From NCBI GenBank assembly GCA_027475525.1, contig JAMWFC010000130.1, positions 372,001 through 436,000 on the forward strand: a stretch of 64,000 nt of DNA, in the 5' to 3' direction. The DNA comes from Macrolepiota albuminosa (Eukaryota; Basidiomycota; Agaricomycetes; Agaricales; Agaricaceae). Under the pieces are notes generated by a model, which did no database searches, was not told where the DNA came from, and saw nothing but the letters and a program-made list of their open reading frames with translations. Positions within the stretch are counted from its first letter, which is position 1, and each line of letters opens with the position of its first letter. The position numbers and the translations under genes are program-made. Below are positions 23,346 to 34,939 of the stretch, piece by piece.

Positions 23346-24893
23346 CTACACCATATCTGGCGTCTTCTCTTTTGTGACAGTCTCTATGGGCTGGCTACCA
23401 ATGACACTACATGTGTGGGTGTCCCCAAAGCCTATACCTGCTGGTTCCCTTAACAACATGGACTCAGGAACTATTTCTGAGCATGCAAATGCAAGAGCAC
23501 TGATCGTTACTGTTCGATCTGTAGGTACTTCTCTATCATTGCCATTTGAATTGCTAAGCATGAAGACTTCAACAAGAGAACGTTGCTGATTGACAAGGTA
23601 GATGACGATTGTTGGGTACATTCCCTGTTATCAAGTCGTATTACCACATATTACCAGAGGGTTGAAGTGCTCCGCATCGGACTCACAGTCAATAACGAGT
23701 ATCCAGCGAAGATGGCAGTCTCGAAGAAATCATAGCCTGAATAGTGATTGTAAGGCAGGAAACTGAATATGATGTTCAAACCCTAGACCTTAAAGTCAAT
23801 ACACTCATCTCGTTGCTCAAAGATTCAAACATACCTGAAGTAAGAGAAATGCAAGACCCGTGTCTACAATAATAGCAAGGACTTTGAGAACCTTGGAAGG
23901 GTTTTTGTGGAGCCCAAGTTCCTTTCGAGATCTCAGGTGCAACCTGAGAGATACTTAATCCGCTAGTGCATACAGAAGCAATAGCTAAACAGACCATAGG
24001 GTATGTAACACCAAGAGGGTGGCAAATGTGTTGGCCAAGAATGAGAAGGCCAGGGAAGCATCCAGAAAAACATTGACAAGGCTAAGTGGGAGGTTCATGA
24101 ATGCTATGAACCACCGAAAATCCGATGCTAGAATTGCTAGACGTGTGAAACCAGAAGCTGGGAACATCATCCATATGGCTCACAATCCATGGTTCATCAC
24201 TCACCAGTGCTTGCTACCACCAGGAGAATGGGAGCTGGGAACATCATCCATATGGCTCACAATCCATGGTTCATCACTCACCAGTGCTTGCTACCACCAG
24301 GAGAATGGGCAACACCACGATCCATCTCTTCGGATAAAGGACCCATGCCCTCCAGATTACGATGGAATCGCTCAATGTCAGCTAGAATGATGTTTGGAAG
24401 AAGAAATTCTGAGACAGCCAATTTCGTACCATAAGCTGCTCTAATGCTGATCGAACAACCTCGTAACGCCAAGCTACGTAGTTGAACTCTGCCATTGTCT
24501 TGCTGTTGAATGTCAAAGCTGTCTGATCCATGAGACAGTACTTGACATTCTGGATAAAAACTGCAATATCAAGGGCCCAATAAATTGAGACAAGAATAAA
24601 GTTTATAAATGTGGTGGAGAAGATGATGATCGATGGCAATGACTTCAATCCTCGTTTACTGGGAGAGGCATCAGAAAGACTCAAGACTCTGGCAGCAATC
24701 ACATACATCATTATCGTCATGGTGGCGATGAAGATTACTACAAAGGTCCCTATTACCAGGTTTCAGTGTCAATATAGCAGAATATCAAAAGGTCTGCACC
24801 GTATAAGAAGGATTCAATAATGCTTCTAGTTAAGCCAGACAAGATGCTATAGCCAACCATCTTTATCACATAAACGTCCGCGGAGGTTAGCAT
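23346..24893 (-). pseudogene. Fungal seven-transmembrane protein gene, frame damaged
   Basis: Minus-strand exons resemble the large Agaricomycete family of polytopic membrane proteins of unknown function. The first exon starts at ATG 24893 and ends at TW. A hydrophobic exon (24720-24382) contains AEFNYVAWR. The next has the family signature DSIVIWRAWVLYP (about 24340). Further exons hold hydrophobic NTFATLLVLHTLW (about 24020) and YPTIVIYLVNQQRSLVE (about 23615), then a hydrophilic tail ending at 23346. An exact 77-bp duplication (24156-24309) lies in an exon and intron. Predicted introns are short. Several joins were not verified, so whether it is intact without the duplication is open. No ligand or partner is known for this family. 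Confidence 0.6.
24156..24309. repeat. Exact 77-bp tandem duplication
   Basis: Units 24156-24232 and 24233-24309 are identical, within the membrane-protein gene. Confidence 0.95.
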
Positions 24894-25126
24894 TAGTAAA
24901 GATAATGAGCGTAGGAAGACAAAGATAGTTTCGAGGGAGTAAAGGAAGAGATTCTTTGGAGGTACGATTTAAACACATGAGCTTTTAACTGGAAGGAAGT
25001 TGAGTAGAAGCAAGGGCAAGACTTGTAAGGATCAATATCCATACGTAGAACAAGACTACCTGAGAAGATTGCTACGGTCCGTTGTCCATAACCGTACATA
25101 CCATGTGAACCGACACCCACATGTTG

Positions 25127-25280
25127 TCGCTATGTGCATATGTACAGCCTTGGCACATCAAACTTATGCCGATCAATGAAGCCACAGGATAAAGATTTAA
25201 AAATCGCTATGTGCATATGTACAGCCTTGGCACATCAAACTTATGCCGATCAATGAAGCCACAGGATAAAGATTTAAAAA
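25127..25280. repeat. Exact 77-bp tandem duplication
   Basis: Units 25127-25203 and 25204-25280 are identical. Confidence 0.95.
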
Positions 25281-26596
25281 AAATGATTATCAGTGGGTTT
25301 ATTATGTACATATAAAACACACAAATGAGCAATTTGTGATATCATCAAAATTTTTGCTTCATATCACTAGTAAAGCAGTACTGTTCTATGTAAGTTGAGG
25401 ACAGCGTTTCATATGACAGGTCATGTTGTAACGCTTTGCCTAAAATGGAACACGGTGGAATTGCACTCGACGAACCAGTTGGACTACCTGTCCCATTGGA
25501 ACAAACATTCGTTACTATATTGTGACCGTTACTCAGAATGGAGCAGGTTCTGGTACTGCCAGTCATTTTTCACAGCGGGAAGTCCAACCACTACGCAGGC
25601 TCGGCTGAATTGTGATGTAAAAACAAGGCACCTGACGATTGCTTGAAGATGATAGTCCTGGATAATGCCGAAACCTACTTCTCTGAGAATCTAGGCTGTT
25701 GGACTGTGTGACCGATGTGTACGTGGGATGGGCTAACTGATAGATCGTGAACAGAGACAATTGAGTTGGTTGCGAAATGTGAGAGAAGAAACGGATTAGG
25801 TTCGAAGGTTTTGAGAATGCGGGGCGGGGTTGGAGTACGGTCGATAGAATCAAAAGCCGGGAGTTGATGCGGACGAGAAGTAAGACCACTAGACAGAAAG
25901 ACTCGGGAAATTTCCGGAGACAAGTGCACGGAACAACAAAGGAATACGAAGCGTAGCTTTAGAATAGGTACAGAACAGAGTTTAAGCTGTACAGAGCGTC
26001 AAAGAGAGAGTCTCGAGTTCGATCCCAAGCAACCTGTATGACGCCGAGATGCCAGGTGATCCGAGACCAAAACCAAGAATATGCCGAGAATTGAACCAGT
26101 GCCGACACCAAGGGTGATACCGGATCAGACGAACAGAAGGCGGAAGTAAAAGGACAGCCGGAGGAAGCTGGATACGCTGTCAGAGACAACGCGAACAGTG
26201 TCCAACGTCAAGTCAGACGTCAATCAATCAAGCTTCAGACAACCGAGACGAGTCAACCTAGCAAGACCAGACAGTTCGAGGCACGAGTCGTCAGACGAGT
26301 AAGAGAAAGCTCACTTCGAGTCCCAGAGAAGTAGGGTATGAAAACCTATTTATTCGTATGTTTCTTCTTTTATACATAATTTACAAGCGCTCGGGATCGT
26401 CGATCATATTCCCAAACGATCCAAATCGACGATCTCTGCCCATATTCGAGTTCAGACCGTCGGTCGGTCTCGTAATTCCAAAACCTTATTTCCTCCCTCC
26501 CTCGATCGACCAATCATCTTTCAGTTTGCTTATCCTAGTTCCCGTGTTCTTCCCCTCCATTCATCTCTTCCCTCTATTTCTTGTGTGTCGCTCGAC

Positions 26597-26750
26597 GCCA
26601 TAGATAACCCCTTGCTATTCACCAATCTCATATTTTTACCGTTTCCATCTGTCGGCCCCTTAGTCCTACCACAGCCATAGATAACCCCTTGCTATTCACC
26701 AATCTCATATTTTTACCGTTTCCATCTGTCGGCCCCTTAGTCCTACCACA
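26597..26750. repeat. Exact 77-bp tandem duplication
   Basis: Units 26597-26673 and 26674-26750 are identical. This is the last of the set; none was noticed from here to the window end. Confidence 0.95.
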
Positions 26751-27550
26751 CGAGATAGTGAGCATACAAATGTAAGTTTCATCCTCAGTCCGTAGTATAA
26801 TTGACTGTATTTGACTGTACCTATATCATTGACAGACAAATGTAAGTCTAACCTACGGTACATCAAGTCAATGCTCAGAGGTGTTCAGAGAGTGGTAGTT
26901 GGTATACGGAGAGTATGTCTACTGATCATTTTCTTTTAATAGTGAGACATGAATTGATTGGTCAGGCACACTTGCGGCGGCCATGTGCGTGCATTGGATT
27001 GAATCATAACATATGTAATTTTCATTCCTCTCGAGCTCGCCTTTGTGAGGTTCGCGTGTACTAGATTTGCCAATGCTGTTTATTTGCCTCCGCCCAGACA
27101 CGACCATACTTCTTTATCCGAGTCTTTTAAACTCCTTTACACTGATGAGAGCACAATTCCACCCTTTGATGGGGGGTGTGCGTGTCACGTGTATTCACCT
27201 GCTCCCCCTTTTTTGTGCTACGGTGATTACTATGTGATCAGTTCGTTACGTCCCTAGAACACGACTGAGTACACTACAGCGATTACTAGGGACTTCCTGA
27301 TCTGCTAGTTGGAACAGTTTGTGTAGTTGCCCTACCAGATTGAAGCAAGCAATGTCAACGGAGAATGTCTTATCGTCTCTCAAGACCCCAGGAGCATACT
27401 CGGAAACTACCGGAGACTCGGAGCACTAGTCTTCGCTGCTCGCTGCTCTCAAAATTGCTCGTCTTACTCCTCTCGTTGAGAATTAGCCAACAAGTCTCTG
27501 CCACGATGTGATATAAGGCGGAATTTTTCGACGACTCAGCTACTCAGGAT

Positions 27551-29413
27551 ATGCCATTACCAACACAAGACCTTGCTACACTTTTCCGTTCGCCTATCAC
27601 GATAGGTGTAATCGCTATATCCATTTTCCTCTTCTTTGTCTGGTCTACTACGCCTTCTTCTGTACCTGATCTTCCTGGCCCTTGTGGATGGCCTCTTGTC
27701 GGGAGTCTCTTTCAGCGTGGAATCGATCCTGCAAGTACTTATTATCAATGGAGTAAAATTTATGGGCCTGTCTTCAGGATACGCCTTGGGAATAAATGGG
27801 TAGTAGTAATTAACGACGCAGAGTGCGGTGAAGAACTTCTAGGCAGTTCTCAATATGGTGCTGTCTTCCAGTCTCGACCTATGGTCAGTATTGTCCGTTC
27901 TTGTAAGTTCAGGATGTCTAAATTAGTCACCGTTAGCCTCATACACTAGGAAAACTGCTCAGAGACTCAACCAAGGCCATCACTCTCGGTACCTCGCCCT
28001 ATGATAATCTTCTCAAAGAGAAGCGCCGACTCGCCATTGCGTCCGTCAGTCCGGCAGCCTCAAGGACGTAAGTTACCTGGTTCCTACTCCGTCCTAGTTT
28101 GCTGAATCTGAGCCAGTTATGACCCCATTATTGAGCGAGCTGCACAATATTTCGTGCGGAGCTTATACACGGCCTCAAAAGGTGGAAGACCGATTGATCC
28201 TTTCCCCCTCTTTGTTAATGGATCTGCGGTCCTGAACCTGACTGTTATTTGCGGAGCAACGATAGACCAAGCTTTGAACCTCCTGCAAGACTGTCCGTAC
28301 CCCATGAAGCGTCTTGGACAGTCCGTATATCCACACTATTCTTTTTCCTGCACGTCAACTTAAACGTTATTCAAGGATTCGTAATATCAATGGACATTTA
28401 CGCGACTTTCTTCCCTTTCTGCGAATTCTTCCAGAAGGCAAGGCGTTTAAAGAAGCAAGTATTGTTGCGAAATATCGTGGCGCTCGTTTAACGGCTCTCC
28501 TGGAACGAATCCGTGTTCTTCACCGCGAGGGAACAGCATGTCCCTGCGCAATCACCACTATCTTGAATGAAAGTCGGGATGAAATTCATGAAGATTCGTT
28601 GACCAGCGTCGCAAACTCGATGGTTTCCTCTGGGCTCGGTATGAACCGTGTACGATCCTGTCCCTTGCTGTTTGACTCTATTGATAGATGCTCATATGCC
28701 AAACACACTCCTTTGGGGACTCGGTGTCTTAGCCGCTCGAATTGATGTCCAAAAAAAGGCTTACGAAGCGATTCTTCATCAGGAAAAGCTCGGAGATGGC
28801 ATGAAGTCTAAACCGGACAATTACTTATCCGCCTTCGTCAAAGAACTTGGACGTTACTTCAACACGTTCCGCCTGGCCCTCGCTCGAGAAACCATTGGAA
28901 AAGACCTTGTTTGGCGTGGCCACTTCATTCCTGAAGGTACAACCGTATACTGCAACACGCATGCCATGAATCGAGGCTAGTCTCAACCGTTTTCGTTGTC
29001 TATAAGATAACAAGGTCTTCGTTTTACACAGACACCAAGCGTTTCTCCAACCCAGACGAATTCAGGCCTGAACGTTACATGTACGGACCAGAGGCTGGGC
29101 GTATTATGCCCCACTACGGTTTTGGGGTTGGTCGCAGGTTATACCAAGTGTATCCTTTCTGCTCTTCCTCACTGACACTGGTGGACGTAGAAATTGCCCG
29201 GCTATCAACTTGGTACAGAAAGAGCTGTACACAATCTACAAGCATATCCTCTTGAACTGGTCACTCAGTATATACGACGGAGAAAGCGAGTTCGATGCAA
29301 TTAAGGGTTGCGCTGACGGACTCGAATTCAATCAAGGTCCTAAGGCCTATCGAATTTTGCTGAAAGTTAGGGATAAACAAAATTTGGATACATATCTAAA
29401 TACGCAGTTCTAG
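27551..29413 (+). CDS. Cytochrome P450, microsomal type, possibly decayed
   Basis: Haem-thiolate monooxygenase, predicted ER membrane protein. The N-terminus has a hydrophobic anchor (residues about 15-35) and the proline hinge DLPGPCGWPLVGS. Introns fit at 27888-27949, 28068-28116, 28639-28687 and 29138-29190. The ExxR motif of helix K appears as KELGR (about 28840), the PERF-type motif as FRPERY (about 29065), and the haem loop as FGVGRRNCPA, split by the 29138-29190 intron so that the cysteine ligand falls in the last exon. The overall pattern resembles phenylacetate hydroxylase-like fungal P450s, which is inference. Two oddities: frame continuity is lost near 28250-28315, and the intron before DTKRFSNP seems to need a GC-AG donor. 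It may be a recent pseudogene. Confidence 0.78.
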
Positions 29414-29739
29414 ACATAGACAAGTCAGCGTGTAGGTCACCATAACATATCCTTTATCACTCAGCTGTGATGTCCTTCGCTCCGGTAACGTTGAATGGTC
29501 GAGAAGGATTTCTAACCATTACCTCGTACGATGCAAAACAATATCATATGTTCCTCAGTTTCACCGATGTATCTGGATATGTGCGCAACAATGGTTTACA
29601 TTTAAGTGCTTTATTGTTCACAAACAGGTGGAATGAAGATTTAAAGACGTGATATGTTCAAGTGAAGACAACTGAAGAAAAAAAATTATATGTAACATGT
29701 CATTTTCGTGGAGTAATATGTTCTTTGTCAGTATAGAGA
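29414..29739. other. Spacer after the P450 gene
   Basis: No gene seen. A run of A residues and AT-rich sequence follows the stop codon. Confidence 0.5.
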
Positions 29740-30010
29740 TTAATATTGGTGTATGAGTAGAGTGCTCCACCAAGACATTCAACTTGTGCTGGACCCCAGA
29801 GATTGGCAACAATTTTCTCTTCATAGTGAATGTATTTAGTTTACTTTTTTGCCACTGAGCTTTCCTTTATGCAAGCTTCACAGAAATCTGGCTTGGAGTA
29901 CATGTCAGGCTCTATGCTGGTGATCACCCCTTTCTGGATAGCTTCTCACAGGTCATGGTAGTTGATATGTCCCATTCAACAAAGGAGCTCGCTGATCATT
30001 GATTATGATA
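29740..30010 (-). pseudogene. Ty1/Copia GAG-pre-integrase/integrase fragment
   Basis: On the minus strand it reads GHINYHDL, a TGA, then EAIQKGVITSIEPD, DFCEACIK, and after a frame change VANLWGPAQVECLGG. This is the Copia pre-integrase zinc motif followed by the start of the integrase core. The TGA replaces an expected CGA arginine. It is isolated, with no flanking Copia domains, so it is a relic of a different Copia family from the one at 10855. Confidence 0.75.
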
Positions 30011-30082
30011 GCCACTTATTTATTTGTGCTATAATTTGGCATCCCTGACTCTCTTATTTAAGTAACAAGAAGAGGGTTATGT

Positions 30083-30232
30083 CCTGCCAAAGGCACTTTA
30101 GGTCACATGCATCATGTGCTCTGTCACGCTTTGCTTTCCTGCACACATACAAATAGTCTTCATCCTGCCAAAGGCACTTCAGGTCATGTGCATCATGTGC
30201 TCTGTCAAGCTTTGGCTTTGCTTGCTTTATTG
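30083..30232. repeat. Diverged tandem duplication, period about 81 bp
   Basis: CCTGCCAAAGGCACTT starts at 30083 and again at 30164. The following about 60 bp match with mainly C/T differences. Confidence 0.8.
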
Positions 30233-32028
30233 CATACAAGCAAAAAATTTTGTAGAAACTTCATACTATCAATCATCTGCTTGCCTCACTGTATGCTAAT
30301 TTTTTATAATTTTGATTTAACATGTTTTTTTTCGTTGCTACTTGCATTATAGCCTCTGCTGCAACACTAAACATTGCTACTTTTTATAGACTTTCTGTCT
30401 CTGCTTTTGCAATAAACTTATTAAATTTGCATGCATTGCTCCTCACATTTTAGATGAAGATGCATGCCCTCCATTCAGTATTGAACATTATCCAGATAAT
30501 TATCTTATAATTATGATCTTCTTTATTATTCTGATTTATATCCTCATATATTTCAATCATCTCAATCTATTATTAATTTGCTTCTTGTTATTACTTTAAA
30601 TTGTTTTGATATTTCATCACCACATTTTTATTTTTGACATTATAATACTGCATTTTTAAATTCTAATTTGTCTGCTTTACATGCTTATCATCCAATTTGG
30701 TTTTATTATAGCAACCTGCACTATATCAAGTCTTTGCATGAACTTGTTTATTTGATGAAAATTCAGCTTGGGATTATGATAGAGCTTTTAATAAAAGAAT
30801 TCCTCAAAAATGTTTATCTGATGCTTTCCATACTTTTAATGGTAAAAACCCACATATTATATTATATGGTAAACTTTAAATATTTTTCATACTTGTTTTT
30901 TATAATAATATCAGTGAATTTTTTAAGCAATTTAATATTAGACTACTGGATATTATATCATATGCCAAGCTCTACATATTATTTTTATTATCAGATTCAA
31001 TACTAACTTCTGCTAAAGCTTTAGTTCAAGAAATAATATCTGCATGATACTTTTTTTATACTGCAGCTAATCTGCTTGATGTCACAAAAGCTAACCCTCA
31101 CTAGCAAAATGCAGGATTTGCATCATAAGAATCAAGACAAGCTTGTACCATGATCTTCACCAGGTCACCATACTATAAGTGTGTTTGAGTGCTGCTGAAT
31201 TTGCACACTATATTTTGCCAAATAACAATGTCTTCTATTAAAACTAGCTGAGCACTCAATAGTTCATAATACCACAAATTTGTGAGGTTGTGATTCATGA
31301 TGAATAGCACTGCAAATTTTTAGTACACATAATAAAAATTACATGACCAATCAAATCTTACCATGAATAATTCTGCCCAATTACTCCTGCTGGAGGAGCA
31401 AGATCAATATGATGAAAATTGAACTAATTGTCTCAGTAGTTATTGAATATGTTTTACTCTTTTTTTTCCCTTCACTTTGCAAAGTGCACTTTCAAGAATC
31501 TTTAAATTTTGCTCTGAGCTGACTGTCTGAACCAGACTCACAAGACAGCAGTCCAAATAACTCTTCATCTGCATCTATGTACTGCAAATTTACTCCAGAT
31601 ACAAAAGAGTCAAAATCTGAGATTATTTCAGAAGGAAGCTGGCTGCACATGAGCTGCCAAGTAAGAAATTGCATCATCTTTTGAAAGTTGAGATGTAGTA
31701 ATGTTGTGGATCCAATAAAATTGGCAAAAACTCCTTTGTCCTGCTAAATATTCTATTTAAACTAATTATCTTGTGTCTTTTTTCTAATATTGTTTTGCTA
31801 ATTATAAATACTTTTTAACTTCAGTAAATTTAACTTACCCTAATGTTACAACAAATTGAGACTTGGTGAGCTGCTGCTGCACTTGCTTATATTATTGCCT
31901 CTTCACTTAGACAAAAATTCCACAATACAAGGCCCACAAGTTCACCTTCCTCATTCTGAAGCACAACACTCTTTTCAGGTGCAATATCCAAAGTGATTTT
32001 TGTTAAATCAATATTGTGAACTAGAAAT
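30233..32028. other. AT-rich relic sequence
   Basis: No intact gene. A stretch on + near 30750-30870 reads as plausible coding (DENSAWDYDRAFNKRIPQ), but stops follow and the family is not recognised. A 61-codon ORF on - at 31492-31677 has similarly coding-like composition. Probably old transposon DNA. Confidence 0.4.
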
Positions 32029-32205
32029 GTCAGGGAACTCCTCATTTTTTCCTTCTTTCACTCCTTATCTCTTCATTCTCCTTTCATTCATTTTCTTATT
32101 TCTTCTGTCATTCTTTCATTTCACTGTTTCTATTCTTTCAACACTATCTGTTAGTACTATTCTCAGCCCTTGAGGTGCTCTGGTTCTTCAGCTACCATTC
32201 AGACA
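32029..32205 (+). repeat. Dispersed repeat copy 2
   Basis: Homologous to 13974-14151. Here the sequence runs on past the point where the first copy is replaced by the Helitron end, so it acts as a partial empty-site reference. Confidence 0.75.
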
Positions 32206-34109
32206 AGTGTGGGCCCTTCAGCGCTGCTTTCAGACTGCTTACATAAGCCAGAGTTTGCCTTTCTGACTTCCAAAGTCCAGAGTTTTTCTGTCTTGTTTGT
32301 ATAGTTGTTTATTTAGGCAATTTTTGAGTTTTTAAGGTTTGGTTATACTGTACAGTTGTTTTCCATGCTTCAGAGGCCCCAAAAGTGTCCAACCTAGTAT
32401 AGGGAATCTCTAGACTTGTTCTCTTTGGATCTCCCTCTGCCAGGTGAGTAGTTATCATGATATTGTCAGTATATATTCTAATACACTTTGGATCTCCCTC
32501 TGCCAGCTGTGTGACTGAGCCATAGCCTTCAGAGGTCACTCTTACAGGTTTATTATCATTATTTATTAAAGATTGCAACTTCTAAACAGCATATTCTTAG
32601 CCACTAATTATATTATCTCCTTGAAAAAGATTAGCTGAGAGCTCCAGGCTTGTTTAAATGAGCTTGACTCAGAAATTGCAAGGCTTTGTGCAATTAACAA
32701 GAAAATATCTTTTGAGTCAGCTCAGATGCCAACACTAAACATGTTTAACAGCAAGCCTCTGTTGCCAGCACCTGAGAGCTTTAAAGCAGTGTTAAACAAA
32801 ACAAGCAGAGGACATTATTCCTACTCAGAGGCATCTAGCCCTTCTCCACCATCTGAAAATGGCTGACCAATCTTGTGCTTCTTCATATCTTCAGCTTTAG
32901 TATTTTTTTCTTTGGTGACTTGATTCAAAGTTTATTGTTCCTCATTTTTCTGTCAAGCTTTGGAATCTCTTTCTCAGTGGCTCAAGCTCTACTTGTCAAC
33001 CAAAACCAGATGACTATACAACTGCTGTTCTTTACTCACATAGCTGGTTCTGATCTGCTGATTAAGACATCTATTTTAAATGTTTGCTGCACATTGTTGC
33101 CAAGCTCAAGCTTGAATCCTACTACAAGCTGAATGTAGCCATGTTGTCTGCATTGCATATGCATGCCTAATGAGCAGGCAAAAAAAAAAATTCAAAAATT
33201 GTTGCTTACTGTATATTAATATGATATGCAACAAATATCATTGGTTAAAAAATTTTATTCAAGAGCAGCATTAGCATAGAAGACTATACCGATTTGTCTT
33301 TTTCTATTGATAACTCCTGGTCTTTAGTTTGTTCCTCCTCTTCTTCAACTACTGCCTCTATCTATAATGTCTTTACAGGAGCCCTGTTTCCAACAGGACA
33401 TGTTATTATGTTGACAGTGTAAAAACTGCCACAACATCTGATACAACTGCTAGCTCTTCATTCTCAATGCATTCAAATGCCTGGTAATTGCCAAGACTGA
33501 ATTGATTGCATCTATTAAATATTGGTACTAAAAAATCAAATAGTTTCAACTATTGCACTTTAATCATATAATAATAGTTACTTACTTTTACTTGCAAATG
33601 CTCTAACAGGTTTATTCTACTGTAAACAAGATGCCACAGTCTGAGCTGCCTTCTTGAGAGACAGAGATTCAAGCTTGTCATTCAGATCTACTCCAGTTTC
33701 AGAACTTCTAACTGCCACACCATCAATGTCATATTGATTTGCAAATTTAAAAGAATAACACACAGTCTAACTTGTAAGTTGAAAAAGAGACACCTTTTTT
33801 ATATAAGAAGGATCAAATTCTTGATTTTTAAGACTTCAGAGGCAACTGCAATTGCCCAAGGAAAAGTTTGATTAGAAACAGCAAGAGATACACTGTGCAT
33901 GCAATAGGAGGCCAACAATTGACTAAAGCTGACCATACCAATATTGTACTTATGTTTGTGTACAATGAATTCTGAGGCTTTATTATCTTTGAATAACTGT
34001 CTTAATTTCACTCTGCTTTGATGTATGTAAGATTGATATATAATATTGTAAAACTAGTGGTAACAAGCTATGTAATAAAGACTCAACAAAATGGCTCTAA
34101 GGTATCCAC
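32206..34109. other. AT-rich relic sequence
   Basis: No intact gene. An open stretch on + (about 32665-32863, no ATG) reads as coding (LNELDSEIARLCAINKK) and ends at TGA, but I do not recognise it. The rest is low-complexity AT-rich DNA up to the LTR at 34110. Confidence 0.4.
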
Positions 34110-34855
34110 TGTCAGGTTCCGCTGACAACGGAGGCTTCCAACTGCGAGCAGGTCCTTACTAGGTAGACTTGACATCTATGGATAACTCTGGAGGCTGAGA
34201 GTGTGCTCTGGAGGTAGCTGGCAGGGCTCTGGTAGTGCTCTGGGGGTGTACATGGAGAGCTGGAGGTGGAGTTCCGGGCTGAGTCCGAGACACAACAAAG
34301 TGGAGGCAGAGCCAGAAGGTGGAGAGACACTGAGGGAAAGGATCAAGGATGATCCGAGACCGGGCAACTGAAACTAAGACTGGGAGACAGAAGAAAAGAG
34401 AAAGTGAGACTTAAGACTAGGAGACTGAGTAGAAGGGAAACAAGTAGATTCAGCAAGTAAATAGATGAAAAGCATAGAGATGAGAGTTATAGCAATATCA
34501 AGACTACTGTGACAGACGACTGGCTACTAACTATATACCCATGGCAGCTAAGGTCTGGAGCATCTGGGTGAGCTCCAGGGCTGGACTCCATGTGGTCATG
34601 CCTGTGCATTGTATTGTCCGGATGCGAGCCCTGTGTGGCATATTGTCTGGGTATGGATGTGGCGCCAAGGGAATCAGCCAGGGCCTGTCAGTTGGGGGAT
34701 GGTGGAATGCCAGGACAATCGTGGGAGCGGAGCTTGTGGACAGGCGCCAGGGTTGGTCACTTGGTTGGATGGCAAGGGCAGGGTGTCAGGGCTTGCATGT
34801 TGTGGCACGTCAGGGTTTGCATGGTGTGTCATGCATGGTGTGTCAGGTTGTGACA
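34110..34855 (-). repeat. 3' LTR of the second Ty3 element
   Basis: 746 bp with TGTCA...TGACA ends. On the minus strand it starts TGTCACAACC, matching TGTCACGACC of the first element, and follows a polypurine tract (GAGAGGGGTGA, 34856-34866 minus). Confidence 0.85.
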
Positions 34856-34866
34856 TCACCCCTCTC
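34856..34866 (-). promoter_or_regulatory. Polypurine tract of the second Ty3 element
   Basis: GAGAGGGGTGA on the minus strand lies directly before the LTR start. It differs from the first element's tract by two purine transitions in the G run plus a length change. Confidence 0.7.
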
Positions 34867-34939
34867 TTAGCGCTGAGACCCTACAAAGCATTGGTGGCTG
34901 TGCACCTTCCATGTGGAAAGCAAAATTGAAGTTCAAAGC

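Larger units (their letters stand above)
24894..27550. other. Intergenic region without recognisable gene
   Basis: Contains two 77-bp tandem duplications and several minus-strand ORFs near 25563-26189 of no recognisable family. Base composition is moderate and not AT-rich, unlike the transposon relics. The last 300 bp are the presumed promoter of the P450 gene. Confidence 0.4.

Noticed and set aside
30083..30232. CRISPR-like or part of the 77-bp duplication set
   Set aside because: Only two diverged units of ~81 bp and no spacers; an ordinary tandem duplication.
34541..34929. Overlapping + ORFs of ~100 codons in the LTR at 34110-34855
   Set aside because: They lie in LTR sequence and have no domain; CpG decay and G-richness keep frames open by chance.
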